From contig JAPPMG010000015.1 in NCBI GenBank assembly GCA_028819215.1, positions 60,647 through 124,646 of the forward strand: DNA of 64,000 nucleotides, given 5' to 3'. A program made the position numbers and the translations under genes. The notes beneath the pieces are model-generated. The model worked only from the letters and a program-made list of their open reading frames with translations. It made no database searches and was not told the DNA's origin. Positions 1 through 9,336 of this stretch are shown here, one piece after another. Positions within the stretch are counted from its first letter, which is position 1; the number at the start of each line of letters is the position of its first letter. The stretch comes from Bryobacterales bacterium (GTDB lineage Bacteria; Acidobacteriota; Terriglobia; Bryobacterales; UBA6623).

Positions 1-150
1 GTTTCCTGTGTCGCCGAACACCATTCCTCCGAGCCGTCCATTGCCGACGGGAAGAGCTTCGACCCATTCTGCGGCCGGGCTGGAATACCACAGCAGCGGC
101 TCGGACGAGAGTGGGAGAGCAAAGAGGAAGGCGAGAGCGGACAATCTCAT
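1..150 (-). CDS. GH95-type glycoside hydrolase (alpha-L-fucosidase-like), N-terminal fragment
   Basis: On the minus strand an open frame begins at ATG 150-148 and runs off the left edge, giving 50 residues. It opens with a hydrophobic signal peptide (residues 1-17, with [12 protein letters not shown]), followed by [11 protein letters not shown] at 19-29 and [17 protein letters not shown] at 31-47. The pattern '[20 protein letters not shown]' is the hallmark N-terminus of glycoside hydrolase family 95, whose members mainly remove alpha-1,2-linked L-fucose or L-galactose from glycans. The enzyme is predicted to be exported. It is divergent from the 2-hydroxyacid dehydrogenase gene starting at 239. 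The catalytic domain lies outside the window, so substrate and intactness cannot be judged. Confidence 0.8.
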   Translation of the reverse strand, partial: MRLSALAFLFALPLSSEPLLWYSSPAAEWVEALPVGNGRLGGMVFGDTGN

Positions 151-238
151 AAGAGACTTGGAGAATACCAACGTTGGCGGCTCTATGCTGTGATGGCGCG
201 CCCAGTTCAGTACAATCTCCAGCACAGGAGACCCCATC

Positions 239-1246
239 ATGATTCGATTCGTTGCCCTTGCGCTGCTCTCCGTCGCACTCTGCGGAGCCCAGCAACTCAA
301 AATTGTCGTGGCCGGGCAAAATCCGGAAACGATTGCCGACTGGCAGACGGCCTCCGACAAGGTGAAGCTCGTGCGCGTGACCTCAGAGACCGCGATGGGC
401 GAGATTGCGGATGCGGATGCCTACATCGGCAACATCTCGCCCGAGCTTGTGAAAGCGGGCAAGAAGCTGCGATGGGTGCAAACCCTCAGCGCCGGCGTGG
501 AGCAGGTGCTGCACAAGACCGGCTCGGATGCGCTGGCCAAGAGCGACATCGTCTTGACGAACAACCAGATCGTACAAGGACCCGAGATCGCCGATCACGC
601 CATGGCGCTGCTGCTGGCCCACACGCGCTTCCTTCCGACCTATATGCAACGTCAGGCCGATGAGAACTGGCAGGGTAGGCCCTATACCCTTGTAGAGCTG
701 AACGGCAAGAATGCCCTAGTCATAGGCATGGGCGGTATCGGACTCCAAATCGCCATCAGGGCCTGGGCGCACGGGATGAACGTCGTTGGCGTCGATCCGG
801 AGGACATCGCCTATCTGCCGTATGTCGACAAGATCGTCAAGCCGGACATGCTCGACAGTGTGATCGGCGATGCCGACGTGGTCTTCATGGCAGCGCCCCA
901 TACCCCTGCCAGCCACAAGATGATTGGCCCAAGCCAGTTCGATGCCATGAAGCAGGGAGCTTACTTCATCGCCGTGAGTCGTGGCGGCACATATGACCTC
1001 AATTCGTTGGTCAAGGCGCTGGATTCCAAGAAACTCGCCGGCGCGGGGGTTGATGTCACGGATCCCGAGCCGCTGCCGAAGGGTCACGCCCTGTGGAAGA
1101 TGGACAACGTCATCATCACGCCCCACATCGCCGGGCGCTCCGACATGGATCGCGGGCGCATGCTGGGCATCGTCAAGTCCAATATCAAGCGCTTCGCAGA
1201 CGGGAAGCGGCTTCACAACGTCGTGGACAAGCAAAAAGGGTATTAG
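239..1246 (+). CDS. Exported D-isomer-specific 2-hydroxyacid dehydrogenase
   Basis: This 335-residue protein should reduce 2-keto acids or oxidise D-2-hydroxy acids with NAD(P). The nucleotide-binding GMGGIG motif is at residues 163-168. The catalytic trio is visible as Arg248 (in SRGGTYD), Glu277 (in TDPEPLP) and His296 (in TPHIAG). Length matches the family. The first 17 residues ([17 protein letters not shown]) form a clear signal peptide, odd for an NAD-dependent enzyme because the periplasm is thought to lack NAD(H). ATG 239 is preceded by AGGAG at 226-230, a good ribosome site. It lies upstream of a sulfatase on the same strand (40 nt gap), so the two may be co-transcribed. Confidence 0.88.
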   Translation: MIRFVALALLSVALCGAQQLKIVVAGQNPETIADWQTASDKVKLVRVTSETAMGEIADADAYIGNISPELVKAGKKLRWVQTLSAGVEQVLHKTGSDALAKSDIVLTNNQIVQGPEIADHAMALLLAHTRFLPTYMQRQADENWQGRPYTLVELNGKNALVIGMGGIGLQIAIRAWAHGMNVVGVDPEDIAYLPYVDKIVKPDMLDSVIGDADVVFMAAPHTPASHKMIGPSQFDAMKQGAYFIAVSRGGTYDLNSLVKALDSKKLAGAGVDVTDPEPLPKGHALWKMDNVIITPHIAGRSDMDRGRMLGIVKSNIKRFADGKRLHNVVDKQKGY

Positions 1247-1285
1247 CTGACCGAGCATGGTGCCGGCCTAAGCTGGATCGATCCA

Positions 1286-2662
1286 ATGTCTCTGCGCACT
1301 CAATCGCAAGTCCTGGCTGCATGCGTTGCAGCCGCGTGGCTGAGTTGTGGCACGGTTCCTTCGCAACCGGTGCCGCCTAATGTCGTTCTGATCATTTCGG
1401 ATGACCACGGGTGGACTGACTACGGGTTCATGGGCCACGACACCGTCGAAACGCCTGCCATTGACCGTCTCGCGTCGCAGTCGATGGTCTACACGCGCGG
1501 GTATCTTCCGTCACCGCTGTGTCGTCCGAGCCTGGCGACGATTGCGACTGGACTGTATCCGCACCAGCACGGCATCACCGGGAACGATCCTCCAGGCAAA
1601 TGGCCAGAGGGCGCTCGGAACCCCGAAACCCGAGCCGCCATGGAGCAAGTGTTTGCCCAAAACGCGAACGTGATGGAACTTCTGGCGCGATCCGGGTATG
1701 TCAGCCATCAGTCCGGCAAGTGGTGGGAAGGAAATCCGCTTGATCACGGCTTCACTGCCGCGATGACCCACGGGGACGTGACTCGCCGGGGCCGGCACGG
1801 TGACGAAGGTCTTGTGATCGGCCGCGAGGGATTGGACCCGATCTTCGATTTCGTCAGCGGACGGGACCAACTTGCTGCGGGCCAAGATTCCACTCCTCCG
1901 CCATTCTTCCTGTGGTACGCGCCGTTCCTGCCCCACACGCCGCACAACCCTCCGGAACGCTTGCTGGCCAAGTATCGGTCTCCGGACCGAGCCGAGTCGG
2001 TGGCGAAGTACTACGCCATGGTGGAGTGGCTCGACGAGACCGTCGGTGAGCTGTGTGACTACCTCGACACGAACGGACTGTCCGAGAACACGGTGGTCAT
2101 CTACTTGGCAGATAACGGCTGGATATCCGCCGAAGACAGTACCGAGCAGCCGAAGATGCGGGCCAAGATGTCGCCCTACGACATGGGTGTCAGGACGCCC
2201 CTCATGATTCGCTGGCCGGGCAGGGTCGCTCCCGGTCGCGACGACACCACTTTGGTCAGCAGCATTGACATCGTGCCCACCGTACTGAGTGCAGCCGGCG
2301 TAGCAATTCCCGACAATCTTCCGGGAGTGAGCCTCTTGGATGACGGGGCGCGGTCCGGTCGCGACCATATCTTCGGGGCTACGTTCGCCCACACGGCGGT
2401 GGACGTTGCGAGCCCGGTCGCAAACCTCAAGTACCGCAGCGTGGTGCGTGAGGACGGTTGGAAGCTCATCCTTCCGTACGCGCCCAATCAGGACGTGACG
2501 TTGATGATCCGCGGGACGATAGCCGATTGGATGCGATTCGATCCCGAACTGTACAACTTGGCCGAGGATCCGTTCGAGACAGCGGACTTGGCGGGGGAGC
2601 GGCCGGAATTGGTAGATGCCTTGCACGCGAGCCTACAAGAGTGGTGGGAAGTGCCCGAGTAG
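1286..2662 (+). CDS. Sulfatase-family hydrolase with non-canonical CRPSL active-site motif
   Basis: This 458-residue protein belongs to the sulfatase/alkaline phosphatase superfamily. Metal-ligand motifs are visible as SDDHGW (Asp39-Asp40) and LADNGW near residue 270. The nucleophile region reads CRPSLATIATG from Cys79. Classic sulfatases have C/S-x-P-x-R, where the Arg guides conversion of Cys to formylglycine; here Leu takes the place of Arg. The N-terminus is hydrophobic and contains WLSC at 18-21, so it is exported and possibly a lipoprotein, although the lipobox is imperfect. It follows the exported dehydrogenase by 40 nt. The family is certain, but sulfatase activity is less so. Confidence 0.88.
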   Translation: MSLRTQSQVLAACVAAAWLSCGTVPSQPVPPNVVLIISDDHGWTDYGFMGHDTVETPAIDRLASQSMVYTRGYLPSPLCRPSLATIATGLYPHQHGITGNDPPGKWPEGARNPETRAAMEQVFAQNANVMELLARSGYVSHQSGKWWEGNPLDHGFTAAMTHGDVTRRGRHGDEGLVIGREGLDPIFDFVSGRDQLAAGQDSTPPPFFLWYAPFLPHTPHNPPERLLAKYRSPDRAESVAKYYAMVEWLDETVGELCDYLDTNGLSENTVVIYLADNGWISAEDSTEQPKMRAKMSPYDMGVRTPLMIRWPGRVAPGRDDTTLVSSIDIVPTVLSAAGVAIPDNLPGVSLLDDGARSGRDHIFGATFAHTAVDVASPVANLKYRSVVREDGWKLILPYAPNQDVTLMIRGTIADWMRFDPELYNLAEDPFETADLAGERPELVDALHASLQEWWEVPE

Positions 2663-3237
2663 CCGGGACGGGCGGACGAGTCCGGTCCATCGACGTGCGT
2701 TCGCCGAGGGCCGGCTTCGCGTCAATATGGGGCCACAGGCTCAAGTTGTGGTCTGCGGCCTCCTGATGATGGCGCTCTAGTTGCTGGGCCTGACCCGTCG
2801 CGCGGAGCAGGCCGCTGCAAGCAATGCTAGGCGCGGTGTCTGCGACCTGTGGGGAAGCGGACCGGATCCGTCGGTCTTGGTGACGTTCTTCGCCTGCTAT
2901 GTGGCGCGTTGCTATGAGCCCACAACGCAACACCGGCCGGTTTGCGTCAGATGTTGCCGTCGGCGGTCTACGCTGTGGTCCCGCAGAAGGTTGCGCAACA
3001 AAACGCCTCTTCCGCAACTTAGAGCTGCGCAAGGGAATCGATGTTGCGCAAGCCGACCAAGGGCAGAGTTAGGCTGTCCGAGCGCACTGGCTCGCGAGCA
3101 ACCAAGCTCCGGGGATATCGCTCTTGGCATACCGCAAATGGACGATAAACTCCTCTGTCTGTAGTCCGGTGTGCTTCGCAGCCGTGTCAACACCAACCCT
3201 TACGCAACTTCAGGAGCATTGCGCAATATAAAGGCCG
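2663..3237. other. Intergenic region with TTGCGCAA-type palindromes
   Basis: About 600 nt separate the sulfatase from the Fic gene. Open frames here (for example 2781-3164 plus and 2466-3032 minus) give Cys/Arg- or Pro/Ser-rich translations with no recognisable motif, and I do not call them. The right half contains repeated TTGCGCAA-like words: GTTGCGCAAC at 2990-2999, CCGCAACTT at 3012-3020, GTTGCGCAAG at 3043-3052, TTACGCAACTT at 3200-3210 and ATTGCGCAAT at 3218-3227. They become regular close to the Fic promoter. Confidence 0.6.
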
Positions 3238-3282
3238 CGAATCTTTCCAATATTGCGCATGAACTGCTATAATTGCGTAAGA
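3199..3282 (+). promoter_or_regulatory. Promoter and operator array of the Fic regulator gene
   Basis: A sigma70-type promoter is visible: TTTCCA at 3244-3249, an 18-nt spacer and a perfect TATAAT at 3268-3273. Four related words overlie it: TTACGCAACTT (3200-3210), ATTGCGCAAT (3218-3227, a perfect 10-bp palindrome), TATTGCGCAT (3251-3260, between -35 and -10) and ATTGCGTAA (3272-3280, over the end of the -10). Operators inside and next to a promoter usually mean repression. The obvious candidate regulator is the HTH-Fic protein encoded just downstream. The words are seen directly; binding is inference. Confidence 0.6.
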
Positions 3283-3308
3283 CCCCCTTGGGGACATGCG
3301 GAAGGCAG

Positions 3309-4697
3309 ATGTCGAAGTCAATACCTGAGATAGAACTGAGTGCGATCGAAGCGGTGATCCGCAGCCATGCGGAACCAATCTCTGCTCGGGAAATTGCGAA
3401 CCGCCTAACGTCGGCTCCTTCGCATCGCACGCTGCAGTTCCGATTGAAGCGTCTGGTAGAGGAAGGACGCCTCGTGAGGCATGGAGCGAGGAGTCACGCC
3501 AAGTACTCTCTGCCACCACGGGCACAGCGATCAGCCCCGGCCGAAATTACTATCCCCCTTTCGGAACGGAGCTCTAGGCTAGAGACGCGCTTGGAGAGCC
3601 CTCCGCACCTCAGAACTCCTGTTGGCTACGACCGACAGTTTCTCGATTCCTACCGACCGAACTCAAGTGCCTATCTTGATCTGGGGAGTCGAATCGAGCT
3701 TGGGAAAGTGGGCCGGCCCAAAGCGGGAACGCACCCTGCCGGGACATTCGCGACGAGAATCCTGCAACGGCTGCTTATCGATCTGTCTTGGAACTCAAGC
3801 CGCCTCGAAGGGAACACCTACTCGCTTCTCGAGACACAGCGCTTGATCGAATTAGGAACAGCGGCAGAGGGCAGAAACGCCTTCGAAACACAAATGATCC
3901 TCAATCACAAGGAGGCGATTCGCTTCCTTGTTGAGGGAATCGATGAAATCGGCTTCAATCGCTACACAATCTGCAACCTCCATGCGGTCCTTTCGAGCAA
4001 CCTTCTGCCCGACGAACGAGCGGCGGGCAGATTGAGGCACATTCCCGTCGGAATCGAAGGATCGGTGTTCCGTCCGGTTGAGGTGCCTCAAGTCATCGAG
4101 GAATGCTTCGACCTGCTTCTTGGCAAGGCTGAAGCCATCCGGGATCCGTTCGAGCAGGCCTTCTTCTTGATGGTCCAGCTGCCTTACTTGCAGCCGTTCG
4201 ACGACGTCAACAAGCACGTCTCACGGCTTGCCGCGAACATCTCTCTGATTCGAGCCAACCTCTCTCCCATTTCGTTCGTGGATGTACCGCGATCCCTTTA
4301 CACGCAGGCTCTGCTCGCCGTCTACGAATTGAAGGACGTCAGCCTCCTCAGGGATGTTTTTCTGTGGGCCTATAGGCGATCTGCAGCCCGCTATGCGGCC
4401 GTCCGGCAGTCGCTTGGTGAGCCTGACCCGATGCGCCTTCGCTACCGCGACGCCCTCCGCGAAGTCGTTAGCCAGATCATTAGGATGCGCATGAACCAGG
4501 AATTGGCGACCGCATACATCCAACGACAGACAGAGGCGAGCGTCGACCCCGAGATGAGAGAGCGCTTTCGTCAGGCGGTCGAGAGCGACCTGATCGCGTT
4601 GAATCGAGACAATGTCGCGCGCTTCCGCGTGCGACTCTCAGAATTCGAGGCTTGGTGGCAGGTCTGGAATGGTGAGGCTGATTCAGGAGTCGAGTGA
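3309..4697 (+). CDS. Winged-helix/Fic-domain protein with degenerate catalytic motif
   Basis: I take ATG 3309 as the start because GGAAGG lies just upstream (3300-3305); this gives 462 residues. Residues 23-60 look like a winged helix (ISAREIANRLTS followed by FRLKRLVEEGRLVRHG). Residues 163-169 (SSRLEGN) fit the (S/T)xxxE(G/N) inhibitory helix of class II Fic proteins. The active-site loop normally reads HPFxDGNGRxxR. Here it is QPFDDVNKHVSRL (295-307): the catalytic His is Gln, and the two Gly and first Arg of the GNGR block are lost. AMPylation is therefore doubtful. With the HTH and the operator-like palindromes upstream, a DNA-binding, self-regulating role is more likely. Confidence 0.85.
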   Translation: MSKSIPEIELSAIEAVIRSHAEPISAREIANRLTSAPSHRTLQFRLKRLVEEGRLVRHGARSHAKYSLPPRAQRSAPAEITIPLSERSSRLETRLESPPHLRTPVGYDRQFLDSYRPNSSAYLDLGSRIELGKVGRPKAGTHPAGTFATRILQRLLIDLSWNSSRLEGNTYSLLETQRLIELGTAAEGRNAFETQMILNHKEAIRFLVEGIDEIGFNRYTICNLHAVLSSNLLPDERAAGRLRHIPVGIEGSVFRPVEVPQVIEECFDLLLGKAEAIRDPFEQAFFLMVQLPYLQPFDDVNKHVSRLAANISLIRANLSPISFVDVPRSLYTQALLAVYELKDVSLLRDVFLWAYRRSAARYAAVRQSLGEPDPMRLRYRDALREVVSQIIRMRMNQELATAYIQRQTEASVDPEMRERFRQAVESDLIALNRDNVARFRVRLSEFEAWWQVWNGEADSGVE

Positions 4698-4743
4698 TCC
4701 GGGGATGTGCCAATACGACCGCCAGTCACATCGTGCTGCGCTG

Positions 4744-6444
4744 TCAGGGTGATGCCTTGCCGGCGGCTGCGGGTTGCCGGATGACGATCAGACCACCTGC
4801 TTGGCCGGAGATTGCCTGAGTGGACCCATCCGGCCACGACACGTGCACGCGCTCGGCCCGACCGCTTTCCCCAAGGCCGAAATATAGGTCGTCCGCGTTT
4901 GACGAGAGATAGCTCCCCGCGCTCGCGCGAAACGCATGCTGCTCCATCCCGTCCTCTGTGCGGACGCGAACTGAAGCCCCGATTGCATCGCGATTCGAGC
5001 CTGCTCCCTCGAGCCGGATCGTGACGCTGTGACCTGCGTCTGATTGATTGCGCAGGATCAACGCGTCACCATCGTTGACGTTGACCACCGCATCTACCCT
5101 GCCATCTCCGTCCAGATCGCCGAAGGCTACCCCCCTGGCAGCTAGGCGTCGCTCGAGGGCCGGGCCAGCCTTCGAGGAAACGTCGAAGAATCTGCCGAAC
5201 AGATTGCGCGCGAGCAGCATCGGTTCCTCGTGCGCGAGGGACTCGTCTGAGTGCTCGATGTCATCCATCACATGGCCCTGCCCCACGAACAGGTCCCGCC
5301 AGCCGTCGTTGTCGAAGTCGACCAGTCCCATGCCCCAGCCGGAGCGCAGTTCTGAGAGCGCCGCGATCCCGCTCAGTTCCGATACTGATTCAAAGCGGTC
5401 GCCCAGGTGTCGGTAGAGCCAATACCCCTGTCGGCCGAGGGCATTCACGAGCAAGTCCGGCCGCAGGTCACGGTCGAAGTCTTGCCAGACCACGCCCATG
5501 CCCGCATAGTCGCGCCCCTCCGTGTCGTATGCAGCGCCGAGCCGGATCGCCACCTCCTCGAATCTCGCCCCGCGCTCGTTGAGAAAGAGCTGCTGCGGGT
5601 GCGAATCATTCGCGACGAAGACATCGACCCAGCCATCTCCGTCGAAATCGTTCAGGGCCACGCCAAGGCCCTTCCCGGGATAGTCCGCAACGCCCATCCG
5701 GGCTGAGACATCTTCAAAGCGCCCGTCGCCGAGGTTGCGGTAAACCCTGTGCGCAACCGGGCGGAATTCCCGCGGATGGCAATACGAGAGTCGATCCGGT
5801 CGACCTTCCCCGCAGGGCTTGCTGGTCTCGAAGCTCCAGTCGAGGTACTGCGCCACAAATAGGTCCAAGTGCCCGTCGTTGTCTAGGTCTGCAAAGGCTG
5901 CACCGGCGGACCATCCTCCGCCCGTGATACCTGCCGCTGCGGACACCTCTGTAAACTTGCCGCTGCCATCGTTCCGGTAGAGAAGGTCCGGGCCGAAGTT
6001 CGTTACGAACAGATCCGAGTCTCCGTCACCGTCGTAGTCGGCCACGGCGGCACCCATGCCATAGCCGCGGCCAGCCACGCCTGCCGATTCGGTCACATCT
6101 TCGAACCGCCAATCTCCCAAATTCTTGTAGAGGCGATTCCAGAAACGCCCGGCGGCCTTCTCAGGGCCCGTGCCCTCGCTCACGTTCGACAGGTCGGCAC
6201 CGTTGACAAAGTACAGGTCCCATAGTCCGTCACTGTCGTAGTCGATCAGGGCGACTCCGGCACCCATCGTTTCGACGAGGAACTTCGGTTGCTGCTTCGA
6301 TGCGGCGTGGTGAAAGGCGACGCCGGACTCGCTGGAAACGTCTCGAAACTTCAGATCCGCGCTCATGACGCATGGCAAGAGGCCGATCAGCGGCAATCGC
6401 AGGAGCAACGTCGCGAACCAGTCGCTGAAGTTGGCAGTGTTCAC
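4744..6444 (-). CDS. CRTAC1-type FG-GAP/ASPIC-UnbV repeat protein
   Basis: This protein has 566 residues from a GTG start at 6444. At least seven calcium-loop FG-GAP/VCBS blades are visible: DYDSDGLWDLYF, DYDGDGDSDLFV, DLDNDGHLDLFV, DFDGDGWVDVFV, DFDRDLRPDLLV, DFDNDGWRDLFV and DLDGDGRVDAVV. The C-terminus carries the ASPIC/UnbV module (IGASVRVRTEDG, then SAGSYLSS and VSWPDG). It is a predicted secreted beta-propeller. The hydrophobic LLLRLPLIGLLPCVMSA stretch supports the upstream GTG start; ATG 6366 would remove it. The function of this family is not established. It lies alone, divergent from modABC. Confidence 0.85.
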   Translation of the reverse strand: MNTANFSDWFATLLLRLPLIGLLPCVMSADLKFRDVSSESGVAFHHAASKQQPKFLVETMGAGVALIDYDSDGLWDLYFVNGADLSNVSEGTGPEKAAGRFWNRLYKNLGDWRFEDVTESAGVAGRGYGMGAAVADYDGDGDSDLFVTNFGPDLLYRNDGSGKFTEVSAAAGITGGGWSAGAAFADLDNDGHLDLFVAQYLDWSFETSKPCGEGRPDRLSYCHPREFRPVAHRVYRNLGDGRFEDVSARMGVADYPGKGLGVALNDFDGDGWVDVFVANDSHPQQLFLNERGARFEEVAIRLGAAYDTEGRDYAGMGVVWQDFDRDLRPDLLVNALGRQGYWLYRHLGDRFESVSELSGIAALSELRSGWGMGLVDFDNDGWRDLFVGQGHVMDDIEHSDESLAHEEPMLLARNLFGRFFDVSSKAGPALERRLAARGVAFGDLDGDGRVDAVVNVNDGDALILRNQSDAGHSVTIRLEGAGSNRDAIGASVRVRTEDGMEQHAFRASAGSYLSSNADDLYFGLGESGRAERVHVSWPDGSTQAISGQAGGLIVIRQPAAAGKASP

Positions 6445-6738
6445 GGTGTCTGGGAGCGATGGAGGTCGGACAAGGATCTAGGCAAGACCTATGGCCGTGC
6501 TTGCAACACGGCGACCCTCGAGACCGATAAAGCTCGGGCCACGAGATCGAGGCCAGCTCGCCCCAACGCTCAATGCTCGCCAATCCGACCTGAAAGCGCA
6601 AGCACGCAGGGGCCTAGCTCAGACTGAGGAAATGCTTGCGTGGCGCTGGCAGCGCGTCGCCTAAGGTCGACCCTGGCCCAGCCGCAGATCGAGGATGGCT
6701 TAGACTGGGTTCTTCGCGTTCGCGGAGCGTACTCGCCG

Positions 6739-7506
6739 ATGGATTGGGCATTGCGATGCGTGCGCGGCGGTTGCTTGGCGGCATTCGGGGCCGCGATGCT
6801 GTGTGTAGCGCCGTCCGCCCACGCAGCCGAGACCCTGGTGGCAGTTGCGGCCAACTTCCGCGATGCCTGCGCCGAGATCGGCCGAGCATTCGGCGAGGCG
6901 ACCAGTCACCGTGCGGTGTTTAGCTTCGGACCCACAGGGCAGCTCTACGCACAGATCGCACAAGGGGCACCATACGACGTCTTTCTTGCTGCTGACCGAG
7001 CTAGGGTCGAGCGCGCCCTAGCAGAGGGTCTCGCAGTCGAGGGCAGCAGGCAGACCTACGCCTCAGGCCGGCTCGTGCTGTTCAGCATGGACACTTCCTT
7101 GGTAACCGGCCCTGAAACGCTCACTGCAGCGGGATTCGAGAGATTGGCAGTTGCAGAGCCTGAGATCGCGCCATACGGCTCCGCTGCGATCCAAGTGCTG
7201 CGCGCCCTAGCCGTGCATGACCGGATCAGGGACAGGCTCGTGCGTGGACAGAGCGTGACGCAGGCCTACCAATTCGTCCATAGCTCTAACGCCGATCTCG
7301 GCTTGGTGGCTCTGTCTCAGGTCGTCTCGCACCAGAAGGGTTCGCGCTGGCTCGTCCCGGAACACCTGCACGAGCCGATCCTGCAGGATGCGGTCTTGTT
7401 GCGCCGCGGCGCTGCCAATGCTGCAGCAAAGGCGTTCCTGGAATTCCTGCGCAGTCCCCAAGCGGATGCAGTGCGGACGCGCTTCGGCTACGGCTTGGCA
7501 CGGTGA
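6739..7506 (+). CDS. modA: Molybdate ABC transporter substrate-binding protein ModA
   Basis: ModA binds molybdate or tungstate in the periplasm and delivers it to ModB. The protein has 255 residues from ATG 6739. A signal peptide ends at PSAHA/AET, followed by the typical [12 protein letters not shown] and [26 protein letters not shown], which resemble the oxyanion-binding segments of the family. A longer frame from GTG 6640 exists, but it would put about 33 Arg-rich residues before the signal peptide, so ATG 6739 is preferred. The gene overlaps modB (GTGA). No ModE-type palindrome or molybdenum-cofactor riboswitch is obvious in the 294 nt upstream. Confidence 0.92.
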   Translation: MDWALRCVRGGCLAAFGAAMLCVAPSAHAAETLVAVAANFRDACAEIGRAFGEATSHRAVFSFGPTGQLYAQIAQGAPYDVFLAADRARVERALAEGLAVEGSRQTYASGRLVLFSMDTSLVTGPETLTAAGFERLAVAEPEIAPYGSAAIQVLRALAVHDRIRDRLVRGQSVTQAYQFVHSSNADLGLVALSQVVSHQKGSRWLVPEHLHEPILQDAVLLRRGAANAAAKAFLEFLRSPQADAVRTRFGYGLAR

Positions 7507-8195
7507 GTGGCTTGACGGATCCGAGTAGCCTCTGGCCGCCGATTTGGCTGACTCTCAAGCTGGCCGCTTGCTCCACAATCCTGCTGTTGCTGATCGGCAC
7601 GCCGATTGCTTGGTGGCTGGCGCGCACGCGAGCTCGCTGGAAGGAAGCCATCGCCGCTTTCGTCGCTCTACCGCTAGTCCTGCCTCCCACAGTCCTGGGC
7701 TTCTACTTGCTGATCGCGCTTGGACCGGCCGGGCCGGGGGGCTGGTTGGCCGGGCTAGCTGGTGCGCGCACGCTCGCGTTCTCGTTCCTCGGGATCGTAG
7801 TCGGCTCGGTGGTCTACTCGCTGCCCTTCGTTGTGCAGCCCATTCGCAACAGCTTCGAATCATCTGGAGACAGGCCGCTTGAAGTGGCGGCGACGCTCGG
7901 CGCAACGCCCTGGGATGCGTTCTGGTCCGTGGCCGTTCCGCTCGCACGGCCGGGCTTCATTACCGGTGCAGTGCTTGGCTTCGCGCACACGGTCGGCGAA
8001 TTCGGCGTGGTCTTGATGATTGGCGGCAACATCCCGGGCGAGACCAAGGTGCTCTCGATCGCAGTCTACGAATTGGTCGAAACTCTCCGATGGACCGAAG
8101 CGCACCTGCTGGCTGGTGGCATGCTCGCGTTTTCGTTCGCGGTGATCCTGTCGATGATGGTCCTGCAAAAGAGGATGGGAAGCGGGGGGTCATAG
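7503..8195 (+). CDS. modB: Molybdate ABC transporter permease ModB
   Basis: This 230-residue inner-membrane permease has about five hydrophobic segments, starting [26 protein letters not shown]. The ABC-permease EAA loop is seen as [29 protein letters not shown], followed by [26 protein letters not shown], which is characteristic of ModB. The GTG start overlaps the modA stop by four bases, and the TAG stop shares one base with the modC start (TAGTG), so the three genes are almost surely translated together. The length is normal for the family. Confidence 0.93.
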   Translation: MSGLTDPSSLWPPIWLTLKLAACSTILLLLIGTPIAWWLARTRARWKEAIAAFVALPLVLPPTVLGFYLLIALGPAGPGGWLAGLAGARTLAFSFLGIVVGSVVYSLPFVVQPIRNSFESSGDRPLEVAATLGATPWDAFWSVAVPLARPGFITGAVLGFAHTVGEFGVVLMIGGNIPGETKVLSIAVYELVETLRWTEAHLLAGGMLAFSFAVILSMMVLQKRMGSGGS

Positions 8196-9319
8196 TGTCG
8201 GGCTCGGACTCCATCGAGGCGGCCTTCCGAGGGCAACTCGGCGCGTTCCGCTTGGATGTCGAGTTCGTGGCGCCACTGCGAGGCATCACTGCATTGTTCG
8301 GGCCCTCAGGCTGCGGCAAGACTACGATCCTGCGCTGCTTGGCTGGCCTGCGAAGAATGCCGGGACGACTCAGCGTGTCTGGGCAGACTTGGCAAGATGA
8401 TGCTTCCGGCGTATTTCTCCACCCCCACCAGCGTTCCGTGGGGTACGTGTTCCAAGAGGCCAGCCTCTTTCCGCACCTCTCCGTGCGCGACAACCTGATG
8501 TATGGCTGGTTGCGGTCTTCTCGAGCCGGATCGCATCCGGTTCTGGACTTCGGTGAGGTCGTGGAGTTGATGGGTCTCGCAGCCTTGCTGGGTCGTTCGC
8601 CGTCTGCGCTGTCGGGCGGCGAACGGCAGCGGGTTGCTCTGGCCCGGGCCTTGCTTGCTCAGCCGCGACTGCTGCTGATGGACGAGCCGCTGGCAGGCCT
8701 GGATCAAATCGCCAAGGAAGAGATCCTGCCCTACATCGAGACGCTGCACGAGAAGCTGTCGGTGCCGGTTCTCTATGTAAGCCACGATTTGCGCGAGGTC
8801 GCCCGGCTAGCTGACTCGATGATCGTGCTCTCGGCTGGGCGCAAAGTCTGCGATGGCCCGGTGCAGGAGATTCTAGAGCGCTTGGACTTGGATCCCGGTG
8901 ACGGGGAGTTTGAAGCCGGTGTGATTTTGGAGGCACGCGTATCTGGTCACGACTCTGAGTTCCGCATGACTCGGTTGGACCATCACGGCCAGCGAATCGT
9001 GATCCCCGGCATTGACTTGGCTGTCGGAGAATACGTCCGCTTGCGCATCCGCGCCCGCGATGTCGCGCTGGCCGTGGCCAAGCCTGCCGCCATCAGCGTC
9101 CGTAACATCCTTGCGGGCACGGTATTGGATAGGGCGCAGGACCCGGACACGGCGTTTGCCGAGGTCTTGGTGGATGTCGGCGGCGGGCGGCTCCGCGCGC
9201 GAATCACGCGAGACGCCCTTCAGGACTTGGGCTTGGTGGCGGGCAGCCCCGTCTATGCGCTGATCAAGAGCATTTCCTTTGATCGCCCCGTGATCGGGCG
9301 AGTCGCCCACGATTCCTGA
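8195..9319 (+). CDS. modC: Molybdate ABC transporter ATPase ModC
   Basis: ModC powers molybdate import from the cytoplasmic face. The protein has 374 residues from GTG 8195; an earlier in-frame ATG at 8090 lies deep inside modB and is rejected. Walker A is GPSGCGKTT at 36-44, the signature LSGGERQ at 139-145, Walker B LLLMDEP at 159-165, then SHD as the H-loop. The last 100 residues form the TOBE/Mop oxyanion-binding domain (SVRNILAGTV, then VDVGGGRLRARITRDAL). Domain order and size match ModC. It is the last gene of modABC and is convergent with the DUF3500 gene 18 nt away. Confidence 0.94.
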   Translation: MSGSDSIEAAFRGQLGAFRLDVEFVAPLRGITALFGPSGCGKTTILRCLAGLRRMPGRLSVSGQTWQDDASGVFLHPHQRSVGYVFQEASLFPHLSVRDNLMYGWLRSSRAGSHPVLDFGEVVELMGLAALLGRSPSALSGGERQRVALARALLAQPRLLLMDEPLAGLDQIAKEEILPYIETLHEKLSVPVLYVSHDLREVARLADSMIVLSAGRKVCDGPVQEILERLDLDPGDGEFEAGVILEARVSGHDSEFRMTRLDHHGQRIVIPGIDLAVGEYVRLRIRARDVALAVAKPAAISVRNILAGTVLDRAQDPDTAFAEVLVDVGGGRLRARITRDALQDLGLVAGSPVYALIKSISFDRPVIGRVAHDS

Positions 9320-9336
9320 ACCGGCGCGATGCGCGC

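Noticed and set aside
2781..3164. 127-residue open frame between the sulfatase and the Fic gene
   Set aside because: Cys/Arg-rich, no motif or ribosome site, and it runs through palindromic regulatory words; treated as intergenic.
6445..6738. Molybdenum-cofactor riboswitch or ModE operator upstream of modA
   Set aside because: No paired stems resembling the riboswitch and no CGxTATA-type palindrome were evident by eye.
8090..8194. Upstream extension of modC
   Set aside because: Lies inside modB and would add 35 residues not found in ModC; the GTG at 8195 joins the modB stop exactly.
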